54,361 nt of DNA from Clostridiales bacterium (GCA_021204025.1 JAJQAC010000045.1:1-54361); one strand, 5' to 3'. Shown: positions 16,021 through 26,491, counted from the stretch's first letter. Numbers and translations: made by a program. The notes: generated from the sequence alone by a model not told the origin.

Positions 16021-17541
16021 ATGTCACAACCTGGTATTATTCTCGCAATTGTTCTCTATCTGGCGCTGATGATCGGCATCGGCGTTTATTTCAGCGGAAA
16101 AGGAAATAACTCCGCCGAGGGATTCTTTTTGGGCGGCCGCAAACTCGGGCCTCTGGTCGCAGCGATGAGCGCGGAAGCATCCGATATGAGCAGCTGGCTC
16201 TTAATGGGACTGCCCGGCGTAGCCTATCTGACTGGTATCGCGGATGCCGGATGGACCGCCATCGGACTGGGAGTCGGCACCTATTTTAACTGGCTGATTG
16301 TCGCCAGAAGGCTGCGCCGCTATTCCATTACCTGCAACGCCATCACGATTCCTGAATTTTTCTCAAAAAGATACCGGGATGATAAAAACATCCTGATGTG
16401 TATCGCGGCAGTCGTCATTCTGATCTTTTTTATCCCCTATACGGCCTCCGGCTTTAAAGCGGTCGGTACCCTGTTTTCCAGTCTGTTCGGCACAGATTAT
16501 CATCTTTCCATGATCATCGGAGCACTCATTATCGTAGGATATACAGTCATGGGCGGATTCCTTGCGGTTTCCACAACAGATCTGATTCAAAGTATCGTTA
16601 TGACGATTGCTCTGGTTGTCATCGTCTTTTTCGGTATTAACGTTTCCGGCGGCTGGAGCGCTGTCGTGGACAACGCCCGCTCTCTGGAAGGATATCTCAG
16701 CATGACTCAGCTTCATGATATGGCGGCACATACGGCTACTGAGTACGGTCCGATTACCATCCTGTCTACGACAGCCTGGGGTCTCGGATATTTTGGTATG
16801 CCCCATATTCTTCTTCGTTTTATGGCTATGCGTGATGAAAACGAGATCCGACTTTCCCGGCGAATCGCAACGATCTGGGTATTTATTTCCATGTTTGTAG
16901 CGATCCTGATCGGTATCATTGGTTATGCCGCCTCAGTCGCCGGCGCAATCCCGACGTTTACCACAAGCGCCGAGTCTGAGACAACCATTATCCAGTTTGC
17001 AAGGCTTCTCGGCTCCAACGGCTTTCTCTTCTCTCTGATCGCCGGCATTGTCCTCGCAGGAATCCTTGCCTGTACCATGTCCACAGCGGATTCCCAGCTG
17101 CTGACGGCAGCTTCCAGCGTTTCCCAGAATCTGCTCCAGGATTTTCTCAAAATCCGCCTTACAGAAAAACAGTCCATGAATATTGCGCGTGTTACGGTAT
17201 CGGTCATCGCGCTCATCTCGGTCTTCATGGCATGGGATCCAGACAGCTCTGTCTTTAACATCGTATCCTTCGCCTGGGCTGGCTTCGGCGCCTCCTTCGG
17301 ACCGGTCATGCTGTTCTCTCTGTTCTGGAAACGCACCAATTTTCAGGGAGCCCTGGTCGGGATGGTATCCGGCGGCGTCATGATTTTTGCCTGGAAATAT
17401 CTTGTTCGCCCGATGGGCGGCGCGTGGAACATCTATGAACTGCTACCCGCATTTCTTGTAAGCAGCGCCCTGATTGTTATTGTTTCACTCCTGACAGCTG
17501 CTCCCTCTGAGGAAATCACCCGGGAGTTCGACTCCATTTGA
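16021..17541 (+). CDS. putP: Sodium/proline symporter
   Basis: 506 residues with about 13 membrane helices. The SSS-family signatures SAEASDMSSWLLMGLPG (helix 2), NAITIPEFFSKRY and MSTADSQLLTAASSVSQ are intact; these match PutP closely, including the Ser/Thr residues used for sodium binding. Imports proline with sodium. GAGGAGG lies seven bases before the ATG. An AEC-type permease follows 30 bases later, then asnA, suggesting an amino-acid-related cluster. Homologues for pantothenate or other solutes exist, but this sequence looks PutP-like. Confidence 0.9.
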   Translation: MSQPGIILAIVLYLALMIGIGVYFSGKGNNSAEGFFLGGRKLGPLVAAMSAEASDMSSWLLMGLPGVAYLTGIADAGWTAIGLGVGTYFNWLIVARRLRRYSITCNAITIPEFFSKRYRDDKNILMCIAAVVILIFFIPYTASGFKAVGTLFSSLFGTDYHLSMIIGALIIVGYTVMGGFLAVSTTDLIQSIVMTIALVVIVFFGINVSGGWSAVVDNARSLEGYLSMTQLHDMAAHTATEYGPITILSTTAWGLGYFGMPHILLRFMAMRDENEIRLSRRIATIWVFISMFVAILIGIIGYAASVAGAIPTFTTSAESETTIIQFARLLGSNGFLFSLIAGIVLAGILACTMSTADSQLLTAASSVSQNLLQDFLKIRLTEKQSMNIARVTVSVIALISVFMAWDPDSSVFNIVSFAWAGFGASFGPVMLFSLFWKRTNFQGALVGMVSGGVMIFAWKYLVRPMGGAWNIYELLPAFLVSSALIVIVSLLTAAPSEEITREFDSI

Positions 17542-17571
17542 TCTGATTCTGCACGTAAGAGGTGATTTTCT

Positions 17572-18498
17572 ATGACCATTGTTGTAACGATGTTTAAACT
17601 GCTCTTTACCATGGGAGTCGGTTTCTATCTGAACAAACGCGGTATTCTCACTTCGGATACCAACAAAAAACTATCCTCGATGATCGTCGATATCACGGTG
17701 CCCCTGTTAATTATCAGCTCTGTCGGCTCGATCGCAGACGGAAGCAGAGCCGATGTGCTGCTGATGCTTTTTGGCGGCGCGATCCTCTACTGTACGTTTC
17801 CTCTGATCGGCTGGCTCGCCGCCGCGCTGGTCCGGGCGCCAAAAGGCACCAGGGGAATCTATATGTCTTCCCTGATGCTCGCGAATACCGCCTTTATGGG
17901 CTACCCTGTCACGCAGGCGCTTTATGGCGATTCGTCGATTTTCTATACGACGATCTTCAACTTCGGATATAATGTCCTTTTCTATGCCCTTGCGACTTTC
18001 CTGATCGATCGGGACGCGGGAAAGGCCTCCGGTTTCGATCCGAAACGCCTGCTCACCCCAGGCATGATCGCAGGCGTGCTGGCAATTGTTATTAACCTGA
18101 CTGGGATCACCCTGCCCGACCTGATACTGGAGCCGGCAAGTTTTATCGGAAATGTCACAACTCCACTCTCTATGCTGATCATCGGAGCAAATATGGCGGA
18201 CTATTCGATCCGGGACATTTTCGGAGAAAAACGCATCTATGTCATTACCTTTTTAAGACTGTTGGTAATGCCGGTACTCACCGCGATTTATCTGAACCTG
18301 CTGACTGACAATAAACTTCTGATCTGCATGTGTGCCATGACAATCGGTATGCCGGTCGGTTCCATGCTCGCGATGGCAGGGAGCAAATATGAATCCACTG
18401 CAGGACCAAGCAACATTATCGTTGTGCTGTCCACGCTTTGTTCCATGATCACAATCCCGATCCTGGCGGTGATCTTCCGTCTCTGGTTCGGAGTTTAA
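17572..18498 (+). CDS. AEC-family transporter
   Basis: 308 residues with about ten membrane helices, a typical auxin-efflux-carrier-family permease: two five-helix halves, with the N-terminal [14 protein letters not shown] and [13 protein letters not shown] and the C-terminal [23 protein letters not shown]. Bacterial members move dicarboxylates, malonate or other organic acids; the substrate cannot be told here. AGAGGTGA site upstream. Lies 30 bases after putP and is likely cotranscribed. Confidence 0.85.
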   Translation: MTIVVTMFKLLFTMGVGFYLNKRGILTSDTNKKLSSMIVDITVPLLIISSVGSIADGSRADVLLMLFGGAILYCTFPLIGWLAAALVRAPKGTRGIYMSSLMLANTAFMGYPVTQALYGDSSIFYTTIFNFGYNVLFYALATFLIDRDAGKASGFDPKRLLTPGMIAGVLAIVINLTGITLPDLILEPASFIGNVTTPLSMLIIGANMADYSIRDIFGEKRIYVITFLRLLVMPVLTAIYLNLLTDNKLLICMCAMTIGMPVGSMLAMAGSKYESTAGPSNIIVVLSTLCSMITIPILAVIFRLWFGV

Positions 18499-18505
18499 GC
18501 AAAGA

Positions 18506-18530
18506 ATCCCGTCAGTTCGGGATCTCTGCA
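18506..18530 (+). terminator. Weak hairpin between AEC gene and asnA
   Basis: AATCCCG and CGGGATC pair around TCAGTT, eight bases past the AEC stop; there is no T tract. Partial attenuation at best. Confidence 0.3.
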
Positions 18531-18550
18531 ATAAAAAAAGGAGAATCCAT

Positions 18551-19558
18551 ATGTCACTGATATTACCTGAAAATTATGATCCCCAGCTCTCAGTCCGCGA
18601 AACTCAGTCTGCGATCAAGTACATCCGCGATACCTTTCAGCAGGAATTTGGCCGTGAGATGCATCTGGATCGCATCTCCGCTCCTCTCTTTCTCGAAAAG
18701 AACAGCGGTTTAAACGACAACTTAAACGGCGTCGAGCGCCCGGTAGCTTTCGATGTCCCGGACATTGGCACGGAAACCGTCGAAGTCGTACATTCCCTGG
18801 CGAAATGGAAACGTCTGGCTCTGAAACGATATCATTTTCAGCCGGGCGAAGGGCTTTATACTAATATGAACGCCATCCGCCGTGATGAGATACTGGATAA
18901 CCTCCACTCCTGTTACGTGGATCAGTGGGACTGGGAAAAAGTCATTATGAGAGAACAGCGCACAGAAGATACCTTAAAACTGGCAGTGCGCACCATCTGC
19001 AAAATCATCAAGCACATGGAGCATGAGGTCTGGTATAAATATCCGCAGGCCGTCAATCATCTCCCTGATGACATCACGTTTATCACAACGCAGCAGCTGG
19101 AAGACCGTTATCCGGAGCTTTCGCCTAAGGAACGGGAAAATCAGATTACACGGGAATACGGTTGTGTCTTTCTGATGAAGATCGGAGACAAACTGAAATC
19201 CGGAGAGCCGCACGATGGCCGCGCCCCGGACTATGACGACTGGCAGTTAAACGGCGACATCCTCTACTGGTATCCGCTGTTAAACTGTGCGCTGGAGATC
19301 TCAAGCATGGGAATCCGTGTAGATGAAAAATCTCTGGATGAACAACTCACGAAAGCCGGATGCGATGACCGCCGCAAGCTCCCCTATCATCAGATGATTC
19401 TTAACCGGGAGCTCCCCTACACCATTGGCGGCGGTATCGGGCAATCCCGCCTGTGTATGCTGTTGTTAAACCGTGCTCACATCGGAGAGGTACAGGCAAG
19501 CCTCTGGCCGGAAAAAATGCGCGACGACTGCCGCGCACATAACATCCTGCTCTTATAA
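18551..19558 (+). CDS. asnA: Aspartate--ammonia ligase (AsnA)
   Basis: 335 residues, full length. The sequence follows the AsnA pattern, a class II aminoacyl-tRNA-synthetase-like fold: [17 protein letters not shown] at the N terminus, RVSAPLF-type [20 protein letters not shown], and a terminal [14 protein letters not shown]. It makes asparagine from aspartate, ammonia and ATP. AAAGGAG precedes the ATG. Its last six bases overlap the stop of phoR on the other strand. Confidence 0.95.
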   Translation: MSLILPENYDPQLSVRETQSAIKYIRDTFQQEFGREMHLDRISAPLFLEKNSGLNDNLNGVERPVAFDVPDIGTETVEVVHSLAKWKRLALKRYHFQPGEGLYTNMNAIRRDEILDNLHSCYVDQWDWEKVIMREQRTEDTLKLAVRTICKIIKHMEHEVWYKYPQAVNHLPDDITFITTQQLEDRYPELSPKERENQITREYGCVFLMKIGDKLKSGEPHDGRAPDYDDWQLNGDILYWYPLLNCALEISSMGIRVDEKSLDEQLTKAGCDDRRKLPYHQMILNRELPYTIGGGIGQSRLCMLLLNRAHIGEVQASLWPEKMRDDCRAHNILLL

Positions 19559-21250
19559 GGTCGGGAATGTAATCGTTATCGTTGTCCCTTTCCCAACCTT
19601 GCTGCTAAGTTCTATTCTCGCGTTATGGTAGATCGCGGCATGCTTTACGATTGACAGGCCAAGTCCTGTGCCGCCGATCTGGCGGGAATGACTTTTATCT
19701 ACCCGGTAAAAGCGCTCAAATACGCGAGGCTGATCCGCATCCGGGATGCCGATCCCGTTATCTTCTACTTTAAGGATCGGATGACCGTTTTCTTTCCGGA
19801 CTGTCACAATCACATATCCGTCCGGACGATTATATTTGATCGCATTATCACAGAGATTATAGATCATCTCATCCAGGATCGCGGAAACGCCTTCTATAAC
19901 AACCGGCTTTCCTTTCAGGCAGAGAGAAATCTCTGCCTTCTTTGCCGTTTCCTTTAAATAATCCAGTGTTCTGGAAGCTGCCATATATAAATCTACTTTT
20001 GATTTTTCCACATCCTGTTTGCCCTCATCGAGCTGGGAAAGCCGGATAATGTCATTGACCAGAGAGATCAGCCGCTGTGCCTCACTATAGATTTTGCCGG
20101 AAAAGCGTGACATATCTTCCGGATGTACCATACCGTTCTGCATAATTTCCGCATATCCCGAAATCGAAGTCAGCGGCGTCTTTAATTCATGGGATACATT
20201 GGCGGTAAACTCCCGTCGCATCTCCTCCCGGTATTCTCTCTCCGTCACATCGAGAATCATCACGACAGCACCATTTCCCTTGTTCGCGCTCACATGAACC
20301 GGGTTCGCTATGATCTGATAAAAACTTCCATTTAACTCCAGCTTCTGTTCGCTGTGATGACCACCCAGCGCCTGATCAACCACCTGACGGAAGGCATTCG
20401 AACGGTTCAGATCCAGCACATTGGCTGGTCGGCCGTCCCGGTTCATCATATTGACGCCAAGGATCCGGATCGCACTGCTGTTGAAGGAAATTACCTCAGC
20501 GTGAGAATCTACTATGATAAAACCTTCTTCCATATTTTCCGTAATTGCCGTAAACTCTTCCTGTTTTTGCCAGATCTCCGCCATCTGACTTACAATCGTC
20601 TCATTTTGCTTTTCAATCCTGCGGATCAGAGGAGAGAGTTCATCATAAACCTTTTCCGGATCCGGATGATCCAGATCCATCTCATTAATCGGGCGGACGA
20701 TCTGGCGCGTCTGTACCCGAGCGAAGGAAAAGGTCCCGGCAAAGATTACGATCGCCATGATCACCATCCAGGGAATTGTCTGCACCAGCACTGCAAATCC
20801 ACTTCTCGTCGTACTGGCCACCCGAATCACCGTGCCATCGGACAAGCGTAGCGCACTGTAGTAAGTCTGCTCAGAAAGCGTATCGGAAAGTCTCGTACTG
20901 TCCCCGCGGCCAGTCGACAATGCCTGCAACACTTCCGGACGCTGTGCATGATTCTCCATGCTTTCTTCATCCGAATAACTGTCGTAAAGTACTTCTCCGT
21001 CCTCCGATATCCAGGTAATCCGGTTAACCGCGTTACCGTCTCCGCGGCCGGACAGCCTTGACAGAAACCCTTGTGGATCCGTTTCCATGGCCGCTGAAAG
21101 ATAACGTAGTTCTGCCCTTACCTCCTGTTTCATCTGCTTTTGCAGATCACCACAAAATAAAAAAGCGGTTACCATGGTAACCAGTACCATGGTAATCACA
21201 GCCATCATACATATATTATGATAGATTTTACTCTTCATCTTCATCATCAT
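19553..21250 (-). CDS. phoR: Phosphate regulon sensor histidine kinase PhoR
   Basis: 565 residues: membrane helix at about 14-33, extracytoplasmic sensor domain of about 120 residues, second helix at about 158-176, a short HAMP-like linker, a PAS domain (about 230-335), HisKA with phospho-acceptor His354 in [10 protein letters not shown], and an HATPase domain ([26 protein letters not shown]). It phosphorylates PhoP/PhoB when phosphate is limiting. Start codons overlap the phoP stop. It is the last gene of the pst-pho unit, converging on asnA with a six-base overlap. Confidence 0.93.
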   Translation of the reverse strand: MMMKMKSKIYHNICMMAVITMVLVTMVTAFLFCGDLQKQMKQEVRAELRYLSAAMETDPQGFLSRLSGRGDGNAVNRITWISEDGEVLYDSYSDEESMENHAQRPEVLQALSTGRGDSTRLSDTLSEQTYYSALRLSDGTVIRVASTTRSGFAVLVQTIPWMVIMAIVIFAGTFSFARVQTRQIVRPINEMDLDHPDPEKVYDELSPLIRRIEKQNETIVSQMAEIWQKQEEFTAITENMEEGFIIVDSHAEVISFNSSAIRILGVNMMNRDGRPANVLDLNRSNAFRQVVDQALGGHHSEQKLELNGSFYQIIANPVHVSANKGNGAVVMILDVTEREYREEMRREFTANVSHELKTPLTSISGYAEIMQNGMVHPEDMSRFSGKIYSEAQRLISLVNDIIRLSQLDEGKQDVEKSKVDLYMAASRTLDYLKETAKKAEISLCLKGKPVVIEGVSAILDEMIYNLCDNAIKYNRPDGYVIVTVRKENGHPILKVEDNGIGIPDADQPRVFERFYRVDKSHSRQIGGTGLGLSIVKHAAIYHNARIELSSKVGKGTTITITFPTL

Positions 21251-21924
21251 TAATTCCCGATCTTATATCCCACACCACGAACAGTCTCAATCCGGTCTCC
21301 CGCCGTACCCAGTTTGATCCGCAGAGAACGTACATGAACATCCACAGTCCTGGTTTCACCGTCAAAATCATAACCCCAGATCTTTCCCATGATCTGTTCT
21401 CTGGTCAGGACATTTTCTTCATTCTCCATCAGAAGCTGTAATAGTTCGAACTCCTTGTAAGTCAATGTTACGGTCTCATCCTTTACCTTTACCACATGCT
21501 TTTTGGGATCCAGCATAATATCCCCGATCCGGAATACCGTCGTCTTTTCCGCCTGTCCTGACTCCGCTCTCCGAAGCAGAGCACGCACCCGCGCAACCAG
21601 CTCCATCATGCCGAAAGGTTTCGGGATATAATCGTCCGCTCCTTCGTTTAAGCCCACGACTTTATCATATTCCGTCCCTTTGGCGGTAAGCATAATCACC
21701 GGCAGCCTGGCTGACTGAGAAGAACGGCGCAGCTTTTTTAAAATGCTCAGACCATCCTCATCAGGGAGCATGATATCCAGCAGTACAAGCGACGGTGTTT
21801 CCTTTTCCATCGCTTCCCAGAACTCAGCCGCAGCAGCAAATCCTCTGGAAGGAAGTCCGCTTGTCTCCAGGGTATAAACAACCAGATCCCGGATACTGTT
21901 ATCATCTTCCACTAAATAAATCAC
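21250..21924 (-). CDS. phoP: Phosphate response regulator PhoP/PhoB
   Basis: 224 residues, OmpR/PhoB family: receiver domain with acidic pocket (EDD at 6-8), phospho-acceptor Asp50 in LVLLDIMLPDEDG, Lys in IPKPF; then a winged-helix DNA-binding domain (TYKEFELLQLLMENEE ... RTVDVHVRSLRIKLG). The GTG at 21924 is preferred: AAGGAG is seven bases upstream and the protein then begins MIYLVEDD, the usual form; the ATG at 21930 sits almost on the ribosome site. Its stop overlaps phoR by one base. Expected to bind the Pho-box repeats upstream of pstS. Confidence 0.93.
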   Translation of the reverse strand: MIYLVEDDNSIRDLVVYTLETSGLPSRGFAAAAEFWEAMEKETPSLVLLDIMLPDEDGLSILKKLRRSSQSARLPVIMLTAKGTEYDKVVGLNEGADDYIPKPFGMMELVARVRALLRRAESGQAEKTTVFRIGDIMLDPKKHVVKVKDETVTLTYKEFELLQLLMENEENVLTREQIMGKIWGYDFDGETRTVDVHVRSLRIKLGTAGDRIETVRGVGYKIGN

Positions 21925-21952
21925 AGCCATTCTCCTTACTGTCTTTGATTGA

Positions 21953-22597
21953 TTACTTTGTACGCTTTCCCGTAATCGAATACTCTACCCATGTCGCAAT
22001 ATTACTGGCATGATCACCGATTCTCTCCAGATACTTGGTAACCATCAGCGTATCAATGCAGATCTCTCCGTGTTCCTCATCAGTCCCCTGCCCCAGGATC
22101 CCGATCAGTTCTTTCTTGATCTGGTCAAAAAGATCATCCACCACGTCATCATATCCCACAACCTCGTGCACCAGTTCCAGATCCTGCCGGACAAAAGAAT
22201 CCACACTCATTGTCACCATGTGACCGGCAGCCTCTGCCATCTCCCTGAGCAGCGCCTCGCATTCCAGATGTTTCCCTTTCAGGCAGCGGCAGATATCCGC
22301 GATATCCTGCGTCTGGACTCCAATCCGGTTCATATCAGAAATCATCCGCAGCGCGGATGATACCGTGCGCAGATCGGTCGCTATCGGCTGCTGTTTTAAA
22401 ATCAACCGCATACAATGATTCTCAATATCCTTTTCTTCCTGTTCGATTTGCTGCGCAGTTTCCTGGAGCTGCTCCAACAAAGCGGTTTCTCCTAAAAGGA
22501 TCCGGGTAACACAGGTGATCGTGTCCTCGCACAAAGCACCCATACGAACCATTTCTACATGCAGATATTCCAGTTGTTTCGCATACTGTTCTCTCAT
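21953..22597 (-). CDS. phoU: Phosphate signalling protein PhoU
   Basis: 214 residues, two PhoU helical repeats. Typical pieces are LEYLHVEMVRMGALCED, the ATDLRTVSSALRMISDMNRIG metal-binding helix, and TKYLERIGDHASNIATW in the second repeat. It links the Pst transporter to PhoR and dampens uptake when phosphate is ample. Start ATG 22597 with GGGGAGG upstream, one base after the pstB stop. Confidence 0.95.
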   Translation of the reverse strand: MREQYAKQLEYLHVEMVRMGALCEDTITCVTRILLGETALLEQLQETAQQIEQEEKDIENHCMRLILKQQPIATDLRTVSSALRMISDMNRIGVQTQDIADICRCLKGKHLECEALLREMAEAAGHMVTMSVDSFVRQDLELVHEVVGYDDVVDDLFDQIKKELIGILGQGTDEEHGEICIDTLMVTKYLERIGDHASNIATWVEYSITGKRTK

Positions 22598-22598
22598 A

Positions 22599-23348
22599 TC
22601 AGCCAAACCTCCCCGTAATATAATCCTCGGTTTTTTTGTTCTTCGGCATCGAAAAGATCTGATCGGTCTCACCGAATTCAATCACCTCACCAAGGAGGAA
22701 AAACGCTGTCTTATCTGAGATACGGGCGGCCTGCTGCATATTATGGGTCACCATGACGATAGTATACTCCTTTTTGAGTTCGACCGCAAGATCTTCGATC
22801 TTAGAAGTTGAAATCGGATCAAGAGCAGAAGTCGGCTCATCCATCAACAGAACATCCGGCTGCACGGCCAGCGCACGGGCGATACACAGACGCTGCTGCT
22901 GTCCGCCGGACAAACCAAGCGCACTCTTTTTCAGACGATCCTTTAACTCATCCCAGATTGCCGCATCTGTCAGAGATTTCTCGACAATATCATCCAGATG
23001 CGCTTTGGAATGAATCCCATGAGTACGCGGACCAAAAGCAATGTTGTCATAAACACTCATGGGAAATGGATTTGGCTTCTGAAATACCATACCTACCCTC
23101 TTACGCAGCAGATTGATATCCATATCTCCATAGATATCCTCTCCATCCAGTTTCACGCTTCCCGTAATCTTACACCCTTCCACCAGGTCATTCATCCGGT
23201 TCAGCGATTTGAGCAAAGTAGATTTTCCACATCCGGACGGCCCGATAAATGCGGTAATCTCATTTGCCTGAATATTCAGATTAATTCCCTTCAGCGCCTT
23301 GAAATCGCCATAATACAGTTCCATGTTTTCAATCGTGAACTTATCCAT
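22599..23348 (-). CDS. pstB: Phosphate ABC transporter ATP-binding protein
   Basis: 249 residues. Walker [11 protein letters not shown]-loop [16 protein letters not shown] (the PNPFP stretch is typical of PstB), signature [15 protein letters not shown], Walker [14 protein letters not shown], and the switch His in VTHNMQQA. Drives phosphate import by PstCA. Start chosen at ATG 23348, with AGAGG six bases upstream; the ATG at 23354 directly abuts that site. Confidence 0.96.
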   Translation of the reverse strand: MDKFTIENMELYYGDFKALKGINLNIQANEITAFIGPSGCGKSTLLKSLNRMNDLVEGCKITGSVKLDGEDIYGDMDINLLRKRVGMVFQKPNPFPMSVYDNIAFGPRTHGIHSKAHLDDIVEKSLTDAAIWDELKDRLKKSALGLSGGQQQRLCIARALAVQPDVLLMDEPTSALDPISTSKIEDLAVELKKEYTIVMVTHNMQQAARISDKTAFFLLGEVIEFGETDQIFSMPKNKKTEDYITGRFG

Positions 23349-23380
23349 ATTCATCCTCTCAACTGTTTTTATTTCCGCAA

Positions 23381-24256
23381 TCAGCGTTTTTCGACCTGTC
23401 TGGCAATGAAACCTGAAATCGCATTAATACAGATCACAACTACAAGCAGGACAACCGCTGTTGCATAAGACTGATTGGTATGCAGGCCCTCATTGGTCAG
23501 CACATACATATGGATAGCCAGAGTACGTCCGGAACCAAAAAGACTTGACGGAATACCGGCAACTGTACCTGCCGTATACATCAGAGCCGCCGTCTCACCA
23601 ACGATACGTCCGATCGCCAGAATCACACCGGCAAGGATTCCCGGCACAGCAGAAGGAAGAACAATCTGAAATACTGTGCGCAGGCGTCCCGCCCCCAGAC
23701 CAAAACTTCCCTCCCGGTAGGAATCCGGCACCGCTTTCAGAGCCTCTTCCGTGGTTCGCATAATAGACGGAAGAATCATGATTGCCAGCGTCAGCGCGCC
23801 TCCCATAATCGTATAGGACCACTTGAGCTTTACCGCAAAAAACAGAAAACCAAACAAGCCATAGACAATCGACGGAATCCCTGATAATGTCTCCGCGGTC
23901 ACTCGCACAACCGAAACCAGTTTATTTCCGCGTTTTGCGTATTCTACCAGATAAATCGCCGCAAAGATTCCCAGCGGCACTGCCACCACAAGCGCCAGCG
24001 CCGTCATCATGATGGTGTTGACCAGTGCCGGAGTCAGCGATACATTCTCGCTGTTATATTCCCAGGCAAAAAGTTCTGGTGTCAGATAAGGAATCCCCTT
24101 AACCAGGATATAAATGATCAGAAAAAGCAACGTCAGAACCGTAAGAAAAGCAGACAACGTCACCAGCAGATAAAGCAGCAGCGACAAAGGGCTTCTCCTG
24201 TAACTTTTCATTTTCTGAACAACCGTCTGCCGATTAATCTCCACAATTCCTTCCAT
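23381..24256 (-). CDS. pstA: Phosphate ABC transporter permease PstA
   Basis: 291 residues, six membrane helices after an N-terminal cytoplasmic stretch. The permease EAA loop ([21 protein letters not shown]) and [15 protein letters not shown] match PstA. Forms the channel with PstC. Starts four bases after the pstC TAG, with GGAGG inside the pstC end, so translation is coupled. Confidence 0.95.
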   Translation of the reverse strand: MEGIVEINRQTVVQKMKSYRRSPLSLLLYLLVTLSAFLTVLTLLFLIIYILVKGIPYLTPELFAWEYNSENVSLTPALVNTIMMTALALVVAVPLGIFAAIYLVEYAKRGNKLVSVVRVTAETLSGIPSIVYGLFGFLFFAVKLKWSYTIMGGALTLAIMILPSIMRTTEEALKAVPDSYREGSFGLGAGRLRTVFQIVLPSAVPGILAGVILAIGRIVGETAALMYTAGTVAGIPSSLFGSGRTLAIHMYVLTNEGLHTNQSYATAVVLLVVVICINAISGFIARQVEKR

Positions 24257-24259
24257 CTC

Positions 24260-25111
24260 CTACACCTCCGCTTTTCTGCTGATCAGAGAAAATGACAGAT
24301 TGATAATCAAAATAAAGACAAACAATACAACCGCCGTCGCAATCAGGGCCTCTCTGTGAAGATCCGTCGCATAACCCATCTCCAGCACGATATTGGCCGT
24401 CATAGTGCGTACTCCCTCAAATAATCCCTTCGGCATGCGCGCCTGGTTGCCTGCTACCATAATCACCGCCATGGTCTCTCCGATCGCGCGTCCGACACCC
24501 AGGATAACACCGGCCAGAATGCCTGATTTCGCCGCCGGAAGCGTTGCAAAAAACACACTGCGTTCATGCGTCGCTCCTAACGCCAATGCGCCTTCATAGT
24601 AACTGGAAGGCACCGCATTAATCGCAGATTCCGAAACACCGATGATGGTCGGGAGAATCATAATACCAAGAAGCACCGAGGCAGTCGCCATGCTCTTTCC
24701 GCTTCCTCCAAAAAGGAATGACATCGCAGGAACAATCACTACCATGCCAAAAAAGCCGTAAACCACAGACGGAATTCCGGCCAGCAGATCAACTGCCGGT
24801 TTGATGATCTTATAAAGCATCTTCGGACAGAACTTGGATAAATAGACCGCTGTCAGGATCCCGATCGGCACACCGATCACAATCGCTCCTGCTGTCACAT
24901 AAATACTCCCCAGAATCATGGGAAAAATTCCGTAAATATTATTACCCGGTTTCCATGTCTTCCCTGTCAGAAAATCCAGAACGCCGATCTTACCGATCGC
25001 CGGCACCCCGTTTGCGAACAGGAAAATGCAGATCATGGCCACCGCAAGAATCGACGCACACGCAGAAAGAAGAAACACTACATGCATTACAGATTCTTTT
25101 ATATTTTTCAT
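24260..25111 (-). CDS. pstC: Phosphate ABC transporter permease PstC
   Basis: 283 residues, six membrane helices. LLAGIPSVVYGFFGMVVIVP and the EAA loop (AINAVPSSYYEGALALGATHERSVFF) are diagnostic. Ends in TAG immediately before pstA, a clear case of TAG used as a normal stop. AAGGAG six bases before the ATG. Separated from pstS by 119 bases that carry a hairpin. Confidence 0.95.
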   Translation of the reverse strand: MKNIKESVMHVVFLLSACASILAVAMICIFLFANGVPAIGKIGVLDFLTGKTWKPGNNIYGIFPMILGSIYVTAGAIVIGVPIGILTAVYLSKFCPKMLYKIIKPAVDLLAGIPSVVYGFFGMVVIVPAMSFLFGGSGKSMATASVLLGIMILPTIIGVSESAINAVPSSYYEGALALGATHERSVFFATLPAAKSGILAGVILGVGRAIGETMAVIMVAGNQARMPKGLFEGVRTMTANIVLEMGYATDLHREALIATAVVLFVFILIINLSFSLISRKAEV

Positions 25112-25186
25112 GAAAGACTCCTTTTATCTACAAAGCCGTATCTGAAAAATTTACAGCAAAAGCTGCTCACGGCCTATGATACGACA

Positions 25187-25216
25187 GGCAGGAGTCCGAC
25201 AAAGCCGCCTCCTGCC
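25187..25216 (-). promoter_or_regulatory. Intercistronic hairpin between pstS and pstC
   Basis: GGCAGGAG (25187-25194) and CTCCTGCC (25209-25216) form an 8-bp stem with a 14-base loop 15 bases after the pstS stop; a second small stem (AGCAGC/GCTGCT-like) follows. The usual role is to protect or partly terminate the pstS message so that binding protein exceeds permease. Confidence 0.5.
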
Positions 25217-25230
25217 CGATCTCTTTCTTT

Positions 25231-26190
25231 TTACTGCACATCTTCCCAGTTTGTTACTTCACCCATAAAGATATTCATTACATTCTCGCTGGTCAGTGTC
25301 TCTACCGGGCTGTCATTGTTCACGATCACAGCGATACCGTCCATCGCGATTACAGTCGGAATCAGGCCGGACTCCAGTTCGCTGTCCTTCAGCTCTCTGG
25401 AAGCCATACCGATATCACATACGCCCTCAATCGCGGAGGTAATACCTGTTGTCGAATCACTCTGCTGCACCTCGATCTCAACATTCGCATTCACAGCCTC
25501 GTATGCCTCTTTCAGTTTTTCCATAACCGGAGTTACCGAAGAAGAACCGGCTACTACCACTTTACCACTTACATCCGCCGCCTCATAAGCGCCTTCATTG
25601 CCCTGGCTGATATAACCGTTATCTTCCACTACGGTCTGTCCTTCCTCGCTCATGATGAAACTGATGAAATCAGTTGCCTGCTCGCTTAAGCCCTCCTGAA
25701 CTGCAATGACAAACGGACGGGCAATCTTGTATTCGCCGGATTTGATGTTATCTACCGTTGCCTCGGCGCCATCGATCTCAACAGCCTTAACACTGTCATT
25801 CAGAGACCCCAGAGAGATATATCCGATTGCTTTGGTGTTACCCGCGATTGTTGTCATCATAACAGCCGTGCTGTTCGTGATTTCCGCATCCTCAGTTGTA
25901 TAATCAACTTTCTCACCTGCGTCATTTTTCTGTTCAATACCAAAAAGTTCGATAAAAGCGCCTCTGGTACCGGAACCATCCTCACGGGACACAACCGTAA
26001 TCGGGCCTTCTGCCTTCGCTGCCGCCTCGGTTTCTGCTGCCGTCGTCTCTGCTGCTGTTTCCGCCGCTGTAGTCTCAGCAGCCGCTGTAGTTGCTGCCGC
26101 CGTAGTTGTTGCTGTCTGGCTGGAACCACATCCGGTAAGTCCGGCCATAATCATGCTCATTGCTGCAATTGCTGCGATTGATTTCTTCAT
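25231..26190 (-). CDS. pstS: Phosphate ABC transporter substrate-binding lipoprotein
   Basis: 319 residues. Lipoprotein signal peptide with lipobox LTGC near residue 21, then an Ala/Thr/Glu low-complexity linker of about 40 residues that lifts the binding domain off the membrane. The phosphate-binding domain shows SREDGSGTRGAF and VVAGSSSVTPVMEKL, the latter being the phosphate-contact loop. First gene of pstSCAB-phoU-phoPR. ATG 26190 gives the usual MKKS start; the ATG at 26199 is an alternative three codons longer with AGGAG only three bases away. Confidence 0.93.
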   Translation of the reverse strand: MKKSIAAIAAMSMIMAGLTGCGSSQTATTTAAATTAAAETTAAETAAETTAAETEAAAKAEGPITVVSREDGSGTRGAFIELFGIEQKNDAGEKVDYTTEDAEITNSTAVMMTTIAGNTKAIGYISLGSLNDSVKAVEIDGAEATVDNIKSGEYKIARPFVIAVQEGLSEQATDFISFIMSEEGQTVVEDNGYISQGNEGAYEAADVSGKVVVAGSSSVTPVMEKLKEAYEAVNANVEIEVQQSDSTTGITSAIEGVCDIGMASRELKDSELESGLIPTVIAMDGIAVIVNNDSPVETLTSENVMNIFMGEVTNWEDVQ

Positions 26191-26251
26191 AATACTCATT
26201 CTCTCCTAAATTATAATAGATTCTAACCTGTAACCTTTCATTACGTCTGAG

Positions 26252-26306
26252 ATTATAGGAGCGTAACGTTAAATCTGAAATCGCGGGCGTGTTAAGTCTT
26301 TGTAAA
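26252..26306 (-). promoter_or_regulatory. Pho-box repeats and promoter of the pst operon
   Basis: On the minus strand TTTACA (26301-26306) and TTAACA (26290-26295) start 11 bases apart, and TTTAAC (26268-26273) starts 22 further on, so all are on one face of the helix. TATAAT (26252-26257) follows. This matches the TT(A/T/C)ACA 11-bp-phased PhoP sites known from Bacillus. A second TATAAT-like box lies nearer the gene. Confidence 0.7.
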
Positions 26307-26321
26307 AGAATCGAAACGCAA

Positions 26322-26351
26322 AAAAGAATCCTGCAAAGCAGGATTCTCGCG
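26322..26351 (-). terminator. Strong terminator upstream of the pst promoter
   Basis: AGAATCCTGC and GCAGGATTCT pair perfectly around TTT and run into TTTTTT on the minus strand. It insulates the pst promoter from MATE readthrough. Confidence 0.88.
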
Positions 26352-26448
26352 CCGAGCGCGGTCGCATAAGCGACATAATTCCCTACGCGCGAGTGCGCAT
26401 CCCGCCCGGAGGGCTTTTTATCTTACAGGACGAACTTTCCTGTAAGAC

Positions 26449-26491
26449 AAAAAAGATGCCTTACCGCATCATATCTGCCGGAAAGCATCTC
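26449..26491 (-). terminator. Terminator of the nrdG-DUF3877-MATE unit
   Basis: AGATGC and GCATCT close a stem containing TCCG/CGGT, followed by TTTTTT on the minus strand, about 65 bases past the MATE stop. Confidence 0.7.
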
